64,000 nt of DNA. Source: Diadema setosum. Lineage: Eukaryota; Echinodermata; Echinoidea; Diadematoida; Diadematidae. A program made the position numbers and the translations under genes. Of the stretch, positions 1-13,700 are shown in pieces (position 1 is the stretch's first letter; each line of letters opens with the position of its first letter). The stretch is taken from NCBI GenBank assembly GCA_033980235.1, contig CM067064.1, forward strand, positions 7,492,501-7,556,500, read 5' to 3'. The notes beneath the pieces were generated by a model. It was not told where the DNA came from and ran no database searches. It saw only the letters and a program-made list of their open reading frames with translations.

Positions 1-219
1 ATCAAGAGTAAGTAGTAATTGTGAATATTACTTCATCATATGGTACCCTCTATTTAATACATTGGTGCTCTGGGTGCATTGAGGAGAGTTTGCCCATAGT
101 TGGAAACAAAAACCCCAATGAAATACATTGTACAATGTATATAAAAAACACAATAGCACAGAAGTGAGTAGGTCACTCAAATTCCTTCCATTTGATTCTC
201 TTTCCGTGTATTTGTGTAG

Positions 220-390
220 ATGGAACCCTGATAGCCAGTGCCGACTACCTTGCCCATGACCGCTTGATGCTGCTGGGTGCTGGAGACCTCATGGTGTCGC
301 AGGCCGTCAGGTCGGACTCCGGGACGTACACCTGTGTGGCGACAAACACCGTAGGAGACACCAATGCCACTGCTGTCCTCACAGTCTATG
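220..390 (+). CDS. sdk: sdk exon a: second half of an Ig domain (probably Ig5)
   Basis: The acceptor is tgtgtag (ends 219) and the donor is gtgagt (391); both boundaries are phase 1. The reading gives [16 protein letters not shown]... and then the F-strand motif [14 protein letters not shown] with its cysteine, followed by an N-glycosylation sequon (NAT) in the G strand. The first half of the domain, with the B-strand cysteine, must be on an exon upstream of the window. Bases 1-219 are intron. The following intron (391-894) shows nothing recognisable. Confidence 0.88.
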
Positions 391-3300
391 GTGAGTTTGT
401 TTACCCTCTCCCTCCTGAAACCAAGCTAGGGATTTCAGCTGTTCATTATGAAACAATATTTTTCTCTTTAGGACATTGGGAGGTCTTTCGAGTGACAGTT
501 TCACCCTCTATCTTTGAACCGGAGTGCTGTCTAAATTTCACTTGTGAGATTATGAGAAATCTCAGAATCAGAGGGTTTAATCCTAGTCAGGCCAAGCTTT
601 TTTGGCTATGCTGAATCTGAGGGGGTGGATTCATAATGAGGCCTTCTTGCATTACATTGTATAGGCCTATTATGTTGTATGCTTTGAGTGGTATGAAATG
701 AGCAAATATCTCCCTACTTTATTTCAACTGATTGACAAATTACCATACATTGATGTTGCCATACAATGTACGCCGACAATTACATCAGTGTTTGGCAATT
801 TGTCAATTAGTTGCAATAAAAACAACTCAACATAAGAATTTCATTAATTTGTATACTCCCTACTTGTACCTCTTTCCGTGGTGCTCAAAATCAGAGCAAA
901 CGAGCATCGCCCAGAAGCCAACCCCAATTAGCACCATCCTGGGAGAGACATCGGTACTCAACTGTGTCGTCCAGCATGACTCCCGCATCACACCGGACAT
1001 CACGTGGACCATCGACGGCGTTGTCATCCCTGTGGAAAGCAGCCAGCGCCACACTCTTCTGGAGACCGGCTCCCTCAGAATCGAACCAACCATTGCCCAG
1101 GATACGGGCCTGTACACGTGTAGCGTCACCTCCATCGCGGGAAACGACGTCGGAAGTGCAAACCTTACAGTGCTCCGTGAGTAGTTATCTGCCTCTTACT
1201 GTTAATATGAAAGGATATACTAATTCAGTATTGCACTCATATTGTTGTACTATCACAAGACATCATACACTGGAGATTATTTGGGGCCCACAGACAGAAT
1301 CTTGCGACTGATTGACAAATTGCCCTGCATCGATGTAAATTTGAGAGAGACATTCATTGCAAACACATTGGCTGAGATTGAGTTAGGAGTCTTGCCAAAG
1401 AATGCACACAGTTCTTCACTTACCAAAAAAACAACAGCATATAAACAAACAGATAGCATGGAAGGTACTTCCAAATGTGACCATGCATCACAAAACCAAC
1501 AAAAAGTCGCATGCACTGCTTTTGTGTGAACGCTGAAAATAGGTGAAATGGGTCAACCCAGTCAATCTTGGGTTTGTCATATTTTCTGAAAGAGCAAGTC
1601 TGCTTGTCCATTATGCTGAAGTCTGGGATCATAAAGCAAGCGGGACATTGTGTTTTTAGCAGTTTTTCTAGAACGCTTTTTTTTTGTGTGGAATAGGTGA
1701 TATGTGATTAGGTGTGTCTTAAGTCCCCTTTTCATTTCTTTATAACCCTTCGGACACTCTTCATTTTCAACTCTAATAACTTTTGAAAGGATAATGCTAC
1801 TGCTTTGAAAGTTTGTATTAGTCATGAAGAGAATGTGTTAATAGAACATGATAACTTTCAGCTTAATCTGATAATCCCTTCATTGTTGCTGCTATGAGTT
1901 TAACATTCTGTTTATCACTCCATTCATGCACAAAGCACGGCTCGCTGTCAGATTAGGCACTTTAATAGACCCTATACTTCGGAGCCTCTTTTCTCAGTTC
2001 ACACTTTTCCGGAGTGTGTACTTTCTTTTCAGTATTTAGGTAGGTCAAGAAGAGTCCATTTGAGTTATACATCATTTTAAAGCTTAAAATCTGCTTTTTC
2101 AGAAGCTGCTCTTAACTGAAAATCCGTGTCTGGCGACTTTTTGTTGGTTTTGTGATGCAGGATCACAAAATGGAACCATGGGGATTAGAAGTGTTCATTT
2201 AAAACACAGAACCATAGCAATGTTTTGGATCTGACAAGCTATATGAAAGGGGTGTTTATCCGAAAATTCATCTTACTGAGTCTGCCAGTTTCCTGTATAT
2301 GTGAAGAAATATTTTCACCGATGTGTTTCTTGTAACCGTCTTGTGAGGTAGTTGCAGTTGATTTTTTAGTCACATGTGTCTTACATTGGATGGTCTGTCT
2401 CCGGTATTTTGCTTTCCCCATATTTGGGAATAAAGTGCACTCCTGTTGTAAAGAGCACAGATAAAATGAAATTTTGGCTGCAACGAAGTAAAAATTCAGC
2501 TCCCCAAATTATCATATGTATGATATTTACATACTTTATTTTTCGCCTTTCTCGAAAATTCAATATAACGAAAGAAAGCCTGTACTTAATATCGTAGCGT
2601 AGAATTTTAAGCAAATGATCACAATTCTTAGAATTCAAAGAGTAGGCACAGACCAAATGGAAGTACCTTTCTTTCATCTGGATAACTGTGCTGCCTTGAT
2701 GTGTGCTCAATAAACCATAAAGTAAAATACAGTGCCACAAGAGGCGACTTGTACAATGTAGCTGTATCCAGGAATGTATACAATATCTTTGTCTATATCT
2801 TGACATTTGCTATTCACTCTTTGATGGAATTTGCAGAGGTACCGTACAAGCCGCTGAACGTGGTCGCCCAGCAGAGCCTCACTGAGTCGCGGACCATCAT
2901 CGTGAGCTGGATGCCAGGATTCAACGGCAACTCGCCCCTCATCCGCTACATTCTGGAGCAGAAGGAGGATGGTAAGGAAACCTGTTTAGTTGGCCTTAAT
3001 AGCTACATTTAGGCTTGGCAGTTGGAGCACGTCAAAGAGGGGTCCTCTAGTTGTAGTTCTGTTCCTAATTCATCTCATACAGTTTTGGTCCTTCAGTTGT
3101 AGTTCTAATTGTAATTTCATCTCGTACATTTTGGATTTAATTATTCAATCAGGTTAGGTCCTCCAGTTGTCGTTATTATTCTAATTTCATCTCATACATA
3201 TTCAGGTTATCAAGTACGTATTCAAGCAGTTTGGGTTATCCAGTTGTAATTATGATTATAATGTCATCTCATATACATTGTATATTCAGTTTATGTAATC

Positions 3301-6300
3301 AAGCAGTTTAGGTGATACAGTTGTAGTACTAATTCTAATTTCATCTCGTTAATCTATCTCGTTTCTATTTGTGTATGAGAGCAATTTGCTTGGTACATGA
3401 AGGATGTAATTTGAAACTGAAAATTATATTTCATCGCTGGCTGTGACAGTTTTGTAAGTTTGTAAGTTTTGTGAGTAAGTTTGTAAGTTTTGTAAGTTTG
3501 TAAGTTTTTTAAGTAAATCAATCATATAATTTGTTGTATTACATGTGGGGGGAATGCACCGTACAAACACTGCTTTTTAGCATTCCTCCCCATTTCCAGC
3601 ATTTCCGTTTACTTACAATATTTTGTAAACTTACCCTTTATTTTGTATTATGATGAAATTTATGTATTCAATTTCTGTGAAATATTTATATGTTTCTGTT
3701 GGAAATGGAAAAAGAAATGAATGAATGAAAAAAGTTTGTTTTATATTCCACTTTTGCTAGTATCATGAGCAAATTGCATTTTTTCTTCCCTTTGTGGTCA
3801 GATTCATCATTCAGAGAGGTAGAGGCCACTGTTCACCCATGGCTAACGGAGATCAGCGTCACTGGTGTGAAGCCTTCTCGAAGATACCAGTACCAGCTCA
3901 GGGCCCAGAACAATGTCGGCATCAGTGAATACAGCGACCCCAGCAATGAAGTCCACCTGCCTGAAGAACGTAAGTTGATTCTGTTGCTATAGTTTACCCC
4001 TGATCTTTTGAGTAACCTGGTTTGGTGCTACTTGTCATCTGCAAGCAGTTTTCCCTGTAAGATTATGAACAGCTTATGTAAAGTAGTGGATTTTGTATTA
4101 AAAGCATATTTTGCAGGAATTGGGGTGGGATGGGGTGATAGGTGTTGAAAATGTTTTGGCTAATTGGTGCAGTGAACTTCTGACCAATTGCTCATTCACT
4201 TTTGATTTATTTTATCAAAGAAGTATGAAATTCCTTGACAAGGATGCTAATCCATTAGATTATGAAAATGTTTCAGTCGGGGGGGGGGGGGGGGGGTATT
4301 GTTGACACAGTCATTTTTCAAGATTTATTCCATTTTTTCCTGATTGTTATTACATACTTCATAAGAAAGCCATATGAGATGGAAATGTTTATTGCAGAAT
4401 TTTCGTATGAAGACCACAATGTCAATAATCACATTGATATCAATTATGTTTCTTTCCTTTTTTCTGTTTTTCTTTTGTCTCAAATGAGATCTCCTAGTAA
4501 CAACAGGGTAAATCAGATATGCCGATATCCATGTCGCACATAGATTAAATGATTTGGGGTATTTCTTTTGTCAGGTCGCTGCTGGTCTTTTGGCTCAAAA
4601 CATACAAGGAGTGATGTAACCCAGCAAGTTAGTTACACACAAAAAAGTTTCAGACAGGCTCTAGCACAAATATATTTAAAATTGATTTTAATCTGTGGTT
4701 GTACTTGGCAGTAGATCTGTTTGAAACCAGCTTAATGAAAGAATATACTGGAGGTCTGTCGCATAGGATATGCTTGTGCCAGTGGTGAGAAAATTGATTA
4801 ATTTGACAGTTGCTTCTTTGTTGTTGCATTTTTTTTTTTTTTTTTTTTTTGTGCCTATGCAGCGCCTGATCTGCCACCCCAGTCTCTCAGGGCAAGTGCC
4901 ATATCCATCTCCAGCATTAGAGTGCAGTGGCAGGTAAGTTGTCTCTCGCAAAGACTTTAGGAGAACTTACTGATTTTTTTTTTTTTTTTTTTAAACCTAT
5001 TTGTACCTGTGTCTGGGAAGTATTACGCGGTTTGATGTCTTACACTCTAATACTTCCTGTAGTAGCAGACGGTAGGTTGTTTTAAAATAGAGAATGTGCA
5101 TAAAGAGTAGAAGGACCACTTGGGTGTGGTAACATACACCTCAGGGATAGGTGACGATTCCGATCCTCCAAGCAGCTGTAACTCGTTTGTTAAAGGAGAC
5201 TTCCGGATGAGTTTTAGACTTCAGCACTTGAACTTATATAAATTGATTATACTGAGTATAGAGTTTCAGAATTGATTGTGATTGTGATGAGGAATGAGAA
5301 TGTTTTCAAAATTCATAAAAAGTCACAATGAATGAGGATGATGACATACATGTAGAAGCTTTACATAAGAATGCATGATTGGGTGCTCAAGGAAGCAGAA
5401 CAAAGGGAGAAAGCATGCATAAATTCTACACTGGTGAAGTTGTTCAGCAAGCGGTATGGTAATGCAATTACATTGCTACATTTATACTGGAATGTGAGTC
5501 TCCCATATCATTATCCATGCTCATTGTAATTTGCTTTGGAATTTTCAGAGTATGGGTTTCTCTGCTCAAGGAACATAATAAATTCTACAAATCTATACGT
5601 GGCACTGTTGATTTATGTACTACATGATGGGAAATATGAAACTTGTCTGGAATTCCCCTTTAACTGTTTGATGGAGCAACTCATCATATCTCAATTTTGC
5701 TCTCCTTTCACCTCCTGTCCTCCCTCCTGTTCTTCCCCTTCTTTTCCTCTTTCTCTTCTTTCTCTGTATTATCTTCCATCCTCTCCATCCCTCCTTCACT
5801 ATATCTTCCTCTAACTCTCCCATCTCTCCTTCTCTCTCTATCCCTCTCCACCTCTTCTTCTTCTATCCTTAACGTCTTTCTTTCTCTTCACTTCCTTCCT
5901 TCCATCTCCACCTCTTTCTCGTCCCCTCATTCATCTCTCATGGACAGGAGCCCCCGTATGACAGCTGGAACGGAGCGCTTCAGGGATACCAGCTGCAGTG
6001 GCGCCTGACGGGTTACCCCACAGTCTACAGCCACAACATCACCAACTACCGTCAGACCTCCTACGACATCACTGGCCTCATCACCTGGACATCGTACGAC
6101 ATCGCTGTTGCCGCATTCAATGGCGGTGGGGTGGGTGCCTTCAGCAACGTGGTGCAAGTCAGGACAAAAGAAGGAGGTGAATATTCTTCTGACAACTACT
6201 TTGGGTTATTTTTTTTTTCCTGATTATTCCGAAGCAAGTTTGTAGCTTCTTTCAACATTACAATTATAGAAAAAGATTGTGCTGGAGAGCACACAGTCTC

Positions 6301-9300
6301 CCGTGATTTGCCAATCAGAGTTATCAAATAAATACAGACTTGCACGAGGATAAAGAAAAATGTAAACTAACACTCTCTTGTATCCGTCCCGGCTCATTAA
6401 CCTATTAAAGACTAGTCTTGAGTATACAGGTGTCTATGGAAAATGCAAGTTATAGCAAAATCAACTCATCCTCAACAGGTTAATATTCAGTGTTCTTCTC
6501 AAACAATGCCATGAAGAATTGTTGATTATGAAGAATTATATGCCATTTTTTTTTCTCTGCCCACAAGAACATTTTCTTATGCATTTTGTGGAAATCTTAT
6601 GGAAATATGTCAACTGTATCACTGTTTAGTGGAATCCAAAACACTGATTGTTGCCCTTTATTCAGTGTTCTGTTCATAAGAATATATTGCATGAAAGATA
6701 AGAATACAATACAAGATTTTTATTTCTTTGTTTTGCTTTTTTTTTTCATCACTGGGAAAGAAGTTTCATATACGAAAATGCTTATTTTTTCTTGGATATT
6801 TCTTTGTCTTGCCCAGTGCCTACTGACCCACCTCAAGCAGTGGATATCCAGGTGGTGAGCTCCACAGCCTTCCGATACCAGTTCAGCCCGCCACCAGTCT
6901 ACTCCATCAATGGAATGAACCTTGGCTACAAGGTAAGTGGTCGCAGTCTAGCATAGCATAACAAAGTCTAGCATAGCATAACAAAGTCTAGCACACCAGC
7001 TTTAAACTTTGTTAGGGTATTAGCCCTCTGGTGCAAGCCTGGCAACATCATGCATTTATTATGTCTATGGGGAAAGCATGTGCACGTCTTGAAATCCAAC
7101 TGAATTACAGTTTAAGCAAGCTGCAAATTTTCCTGGGTTTTCTTCACTTTTTTTGAGGCAGCTTTGTAACATTTCCCATAGGATGTCATCTTACATAATT
7201 CAGTGATGTCCAGATGGTTGTACATACAAAAGCGTAGGTTTTTTTTTTCTTCTGTATTCGTAATGGATCTATTGCTTTCTTTTCTCTGCTTTCAACAGAA
7301 ATAACATCATTCCTGTGATATACTTCTTGAAAATGAAGTAATATAATGTTTGTACTGCTTGCATGTTTCAATAATTTTGAACTTCAGCTGCTTGCCTGGG
7401 AGCCCGGAAACGAGGCTAACCCCACAGTGGTGATCGTGCCCCACGTGGAAGGGGTGACCCGCTTTGAGGGGAGCATCGACACCCTGAAGAAGTTCACCCA
7501 GTACGAGGCAGCGGTGCTGTGCTACACCAGCCCAGGGGACGGCCCCATGAGTGCCCCACTCAGTCTCACTACTCTCATGGATGGTAGGTGTCTAGAGGTT
7601 TTCAGCCTTCCCAAACTCAAACTACATTTTGGCTAAAAGATAAGCTTTTACTTTCCACGAGTTTGATTTTGTGCTTTTTGTTGTCCCAATATTGAACATA
7701 AATGAGGACTTGTAAAAAACCACCGGCACCTGGTACTAGATAGAGTCAGATGTCACGATTGTCCCACTACTAAGCATGCATTGAGAATGATATGTGTATG
7801 TCTAATACCTATCATTTGACAGAATTTTGTGTCCCTGCTGTCTCAATACAAAAAAGAAAAAAGAAAAAAAAAGAAATGAATCCTTACATGCAAGGAGATG
7901 GATTCTCATATTTCCTCCTTTCTTGGTGACTGGTATGTACTCAGGTAAAGAGGTATATATTTGTCCTAATGGAGATTACTAGGGGGGTGTTTCACAAAGC
8001 CGTTCTTAAAGTTAAGAAGGACTTAAGTGCGACTGGTGATCAGTTCTTGTGCTGCCGAATTACTGAGATTCTGATAAGTTTAGCACACAAGAGTTGATCA
8101 CCAGTCGCACTTAAGTCCTTCTTAACTTTAAGAACAGCTTTGTGAAACACCCCAAGGTCTGTACTGTCTCAATACCAAGTGTGCACTTGGTCTGGTTGAA
8201 GTACTTTGGTACATTGTCATGAGTGGGATGCTCCGAAAACCTAGAGTGAATAGATGTCCAAAATCATGCCCTAAACTCTGTCATTGTTTAGATTGTCAGT
8301 TCCCTGTTCTGCCATGAAGTCATACTGTAGTCCATACATCCTTGGTCTATTTCTAGTTCCTGGTCCTGTGAGCAACCTACGACTGGTCAACATTTATGAC
8401 ACCTCGCTGGAGGTATCATGGCAAGAACCACTGGAGGTGAATGGAGTCCTCCTAGGTGAGTTTTTCAACAGTCAGATATTTGTCTGTAGTTGAGTGTACC
8501 CTGGCAACAGCCATCCATTTAGAAGATAACTGAACTCTGGACAGACATACAGTATATACAGGGAGAGAGAATGAGAGAAAGACTGATTATATAGAAAGAC
8601 ATATACCTAATATGCCATATGTTTCACGGACATGATATTTTGAGAAATGGGACTTAAAAGACAATTTTTGTTCTATCATATCATCTATCTCTCTCTCCCT
8701 TTCTGTGCCTCCTTACCAGGCTACACAATCAGCTGGGAGGAGGTGAACAAGACGTCCACCCTCAGCTCTGCTGACCGACAGGCCCATGAGACGGACTACA
8801 CAGTGACGGGGCTGACGGCCCAGACCACCTATCTCATCCAGGTGTGGGCCCGGACCGAGGTTGGCCCGGGAGAGAAAACCGCCACCATCATCAGCTCCGG
8901 AGTGCCCCCAGGTCAGCTATGAAGATTGAAGATTCCATCTCTCATCATTTTTCTCATCCACCTGACGATAGCGCTGTAGCACAAAAATGAGATCATTCAG
9001 ACCACTGTAAAAATGATGATGAAGTTCGGGCAGCTGAGATCAGTGAACATACTATCCTGCTAGTATGCCAGGCAGCTGCCTTTGTCATACTGTTTTAGTT
9101 TCTATGTTATTTATCTCTTCATATGCTTTTGTATATGCTCTCATATATCACATTTACATGGGACTATCGCCCTGGAAATTTTTTGCGCAAGTAAGTTTTC
9201 AGGTGTGGTTGTCTAAGATGAATTTGTAGTGGTTTGATTCTCCAGAATGAAAATTTGAAAGTGTGCCATATGTAACAAGCAAAATAGGTGCGTAGTTTTA

Positions 9301-10660
9301 TTTTAGTTGTAGTTGCATGACGCCATGAAATGCATGAAAATGTCAACTCTTACAGTATTCATATACTTATTATTGTGGTTAAACAGAACGCCCCCAGCCA
9401 CCCACCAACCTGCGTGTCGCTGATGTTACAGCTCGCTCCGTAAAGCTCCAGTTCATTCCGGGCTTCGATGGCGATGCTGGAATCACTCTCTGGACGGTGG
9501 AGGCTCGCGTAGGTCAGACCGCCCGCTGGGAATCGATATTTGAGTACTCCGACCCCAGCGCCAGGGAATTTGTGGTCACAGGTCTGTCTCCGTACACCTA
9601 CTACATGTTCAGAATGTTTGCAACGAATGTAGCAGGATCCAGCAATGCGAGTGAGCCATCAATACCAACGAGGACCTCTTCTGATGGTATGTAATCGTGT
9701 TAAAAGCTAAATATCAATTTGTACTGCTCGAAAATGTGCTCATCTTTTCCTTCTCTTTGACAAAGTACAGGCAAAATTCTAGAAGAAAAATGGAATTTAG
9801 AATCTCAAGTTTTTAAGTGCATTATAACTTGAAATCATATAGTATCAGTAAAATGTCTTGGAATCTTTGAGTATAATGGCACATTATCTTAAGTAAAACA
9901 CATACATTTGTGACTTGCCAAGTTGTTTCCAGGAACTTGCAGCTACTTTTTCTTTTTTTTGTGTGTGCAAATCCTCTCTTTTGTGCTGCATTGGTAAACA
10001 ATTATTGTGCTTTTATTGATACAATAGCTGTATCCATGATCAACACAGAAATGTTTCTTTGTCTGTTTAAAAATTTGCAAATTTCATTTCTGTCTTTCCA
10101 GTATTACATGATGTGAACATAATGTGAAGGACTGATACTGAACTTATGTAAGATATTTTTCAAGTCAGATCAAGTCTGGTCCAATCGTTTTTAATATGAA
10201 CAAATTGTCATTGCTTCAACAGCCCCTGAAATCGCTCCATCTGACATACGAGTTCGAGCCTACAGCACAGGTGCCCTTAGAGTTACGTGGGTGGTAAGTC
10301 TCCACTGCAGTTCTCCATTTATTGTTTGTTCCAGAAATCAGCAAATGATGACATATTCAACTTTGTTGTGTCAGGATATATTCCTTTGAATAGAAAGTAG
10401 ATATCTTATATTATTTGCTCTACCTACTTATTTTTCAAGTGGTCACATCATTTGTTTCATTGAAATGCTGAAAGTGTTGATAAGTTTAAATCATTGCTGA
10501 AAACTTATCTATTTACTCAATCCTATTTTTTTGTTTGTTGTGTGTACTATGTACATGTACATGTACATGTACATAATGCTTTGTTTCAATTTGATATTTT
10601 TTTCTGTATTAATGCACTTAGAAATGTCAGTTTGAAGTGGTATATAAGTGTTATTCATAA

Positions 10661-10691
<31 letters not shown>

Positions 10692-10719
10692 CAGCATTAT
10701 TTTTATTATTATTATTATT

Positions 10720-10779
<60 letters not shown>

Positions 10780-13700
10780 TTCATCATTATTATTATTATT
10801 ATTGAGCATGAAAGCTCAGCTGGAGAACTGGATTGTTTTTATGTGAGCAAGGATGATGAAGAGGTTTGTTATGACAAGTTCTTACCGTCACCCCCCACCC
10901 CCCACCCCCCACTCCCGACCCCCACCATAGCCCCTTGATGACAGTGAGTGGAACGGTCCACCGGCAGGCTACATCATCTACTGGCGGGAGGCGGGGAGTC
11001 AGGTTGCGGAGCAGACCTACAATCTCACCAGTGCCTACGACAACGACTACATCATTCAGGGGCTCGACCACTGGACGCAGTACGATGTCCGGATAAAAGC
11101 GTACAACGAGGATGCTGCTGGACCTAGTAGTACAGTAAAGAAAGCATGGACCAATGAGGCTGGTAGGTTGATCCCCTCCTCCTTTTTTTGTTACCCATTG
11201 TGTCCTTTAGAAACAATTTATGACTTGGCGAGAGGGAGAGGGGGGGGGGGGGGAGGAGGGAGGTAGTTTTGGGATGGCGTAATTACACATGTGATATGTT
11301 TCGCCACAGTTGTGCTTTTGGCTATAAAATATGGAGAATTGTGAAGTCATGTATGATTAGTAACTTTTCAATGTAGATAAAATGTTTCTCTCCCTTCTAA
11401 CTTTAAATACAGATAATCACTGATACAAAAGACATTTTTCAAGCTTCCAAGTAGGTTACAACATTTTTATGTGAGATGTAATACACATTCAATCAAATGT
11501 GAGTTTTATCACCATTTCCCTCATGAGGTTTTTGGAGAATGTGTTGTCTGTAAATATCAGTTCATATCCACACAAATGCTGTGTCATAATTGTTTCTCAG
11601 TGTATGTTTGATCTTCATGCACTGAATCGAACACAAGGGAGTGACACAACACAATGTCAGAGCAAATTTAGTTACAGTGTTTGCGCTGCCCCCCCCCCCC
11701 CCAAAAAAAAAAAGGCGAAAAAAACATAATGTTGCACTATGGACATGTAAATGTATCACTGTTAGTTCACAGTTTATTTATTTTTTGTATGCACAGGTAC
11801 TGTTATTGACAGTTTATTAAGTTCTGTGGTAACGTGTGGCAGTCACTGGTGTATACAATTAAACATTTGAAGCGAGCAGTTTTACCTTGTATAAGTCTTC
11901 TTCATCTTCTTGTTAAAAGACATTTTCTGTACAGGAGTAGGCCAGCATACAGTAGCTTATGCTGCAGTATCTGTCTTCTTGCTATGTGCTGTCAAGGTGG
12001 CACGAATGGTTTTCGTAGTACTGGCTCCTTTAATGACACTTGATTCTTTCCCTCGTGTTTACCCCTGCAGTCCCTTCGGCAGGACCGGCCAACATTCAAG
12101 TCGTTCCTGTAACCTCCTCAAGCATCAGCGTACTGTGGGGAGATGTGCCGGAGGCAGACCAGAATGGAGAGATCCTTGGCTTCAAGGTACACACATAGAC
12201 ACAGACACAGACACAGACACAGACACACACAGACACAGATGCACACACACACACACACACAGACACAGGCACAGACACAGACCTACACAAAAATGCGCAT
12301 GTGTGTACACATACGAACACACATTCACACACACACACACACAAATGATACTGCAACAAAAAAGATACAAATGATATAATTAAAAGGTAGTATGTTGCAG
12401 GATACCTGGTGGATGATGAGTAATGGTAACCCATAAATGTGACCTAATCCATATATGAAATTTGTTTCTTTTTTCAGATAACGCACATTGTTTCTAAGAG
12501 CATAGGAAATTTTAATTGCACCCTTTTTCTTGTATATGTTTCGAGGTGTCATAGTATGTTACCTCCGACCACAATCAGACCATCAGCTGACCATATGATG
12601 ATACAAGTACAACTGAATAATCTTTGAATTACCCAAGGCTTTTTGGGAAGGTAATGAAAAGTGTATCCTTTGCTTTCAATCTTGTTTTGTCATTTGACAT
12701 ATGAAGGTGCTGTTCCAAGAGATCCAGGGGACCCTGATGTACATGGATGTACCTAGGAATGACAGCCGGGAAGCTACGCTGGATGGGCTTCGGGGTTACA
12801 CCGTCTACACCATCACGGTGCTGGCCTACACCCGCGTGGGAGACGGCGCCATCGGCAACGAGGTGCCAGTCAGGACACTTGAATCTGGTAGGTTGACGAC
12901 TGCTGGCGACGAAAGATGCCCCCCCCCCCCAAAAAAAAAAAAAGACAAGGAAAGCAAGGACGTGTGCTCACGGGCGATTCCATTGTCTTTTGTATTTGGC
13001 TGACATTTGAAACAGTGTAATCATGAGTAACTTGAAAGATTGTTCTTCATTCTTAATCTTGTTTGTGATTGAACAGTTGGTGTGGTTCGTCTGTAAGTAA
13101 GGAAAAATTTCCTACCAGTGACACTGTGCTTTGCTTTTTTATAAATGGCCTTGTAAATCACTGCCCAATACGACTGAATTGTTGAGAAGTGGTGTATATT
13201 TAGCATGCATCGTGAGATTTTTTTTTTTTACGTCATTGTATGTCATATTGTGCTCTGTGTATCAAGGCCAGAGAAAGATTGAGCTCTGTCAAAATGCTAA
13301 GTACAGTCAGCCTTGCTTTTAAATCAACCTCAAATAATTAGTCGAAAGTCTTCTCAAGTCCTGTTCTCTTTATATTCCATCAATTTTAATCCCTCATAAA
13401 TTTTCTCTAAGTTGAAGCTATTTCTTCTGTCCAAATAGATTTTACTTGGGCAGGGTTGACTGTAATTCAGACAATATTGTGAAACACAAACTATCAAACT
13501 ATATTAGGGAATTTTCTCCCTGCTAGCAACATATGATCATGATATATGTTCCATGTTGTCCAAACCAGGAGAAACACATGATTGACCGCCATTCACTGTT
13601 ATTACACTTTTGTGATGCGCTGCGTAGATCAGTCTGTTTTGGGAGTTTTGCCATCACTCCTGGCTGTAAACATAATCATATTGTGTGTGTGAGCTACATG

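Noticed and set aside
860..1135. 91-codon minus-strand frame
   Set aside because: A shadow of exon b; no codon pattern or homology of its own.
5697..6008. Ser/Leu-rich frame of 103 codons
   Set aside because: It translates the pyrimidine tract and then runs into exon f in the wrong frame.
10494..10938. Poly-His, poly-Ile and poly-Met frames on both strands
   Set aside because: They are translations of the ATT/ATC microsatellite; the only real coding here starts at 10931.
11910..12434. Frames rich in Thr-His, Asp-Thr or Val-Cys repeats around 12.2 kb
   Set aside because: Products of the CA repeat. The true frame is exon n (12071-12186), in a different reading frame from some of these.
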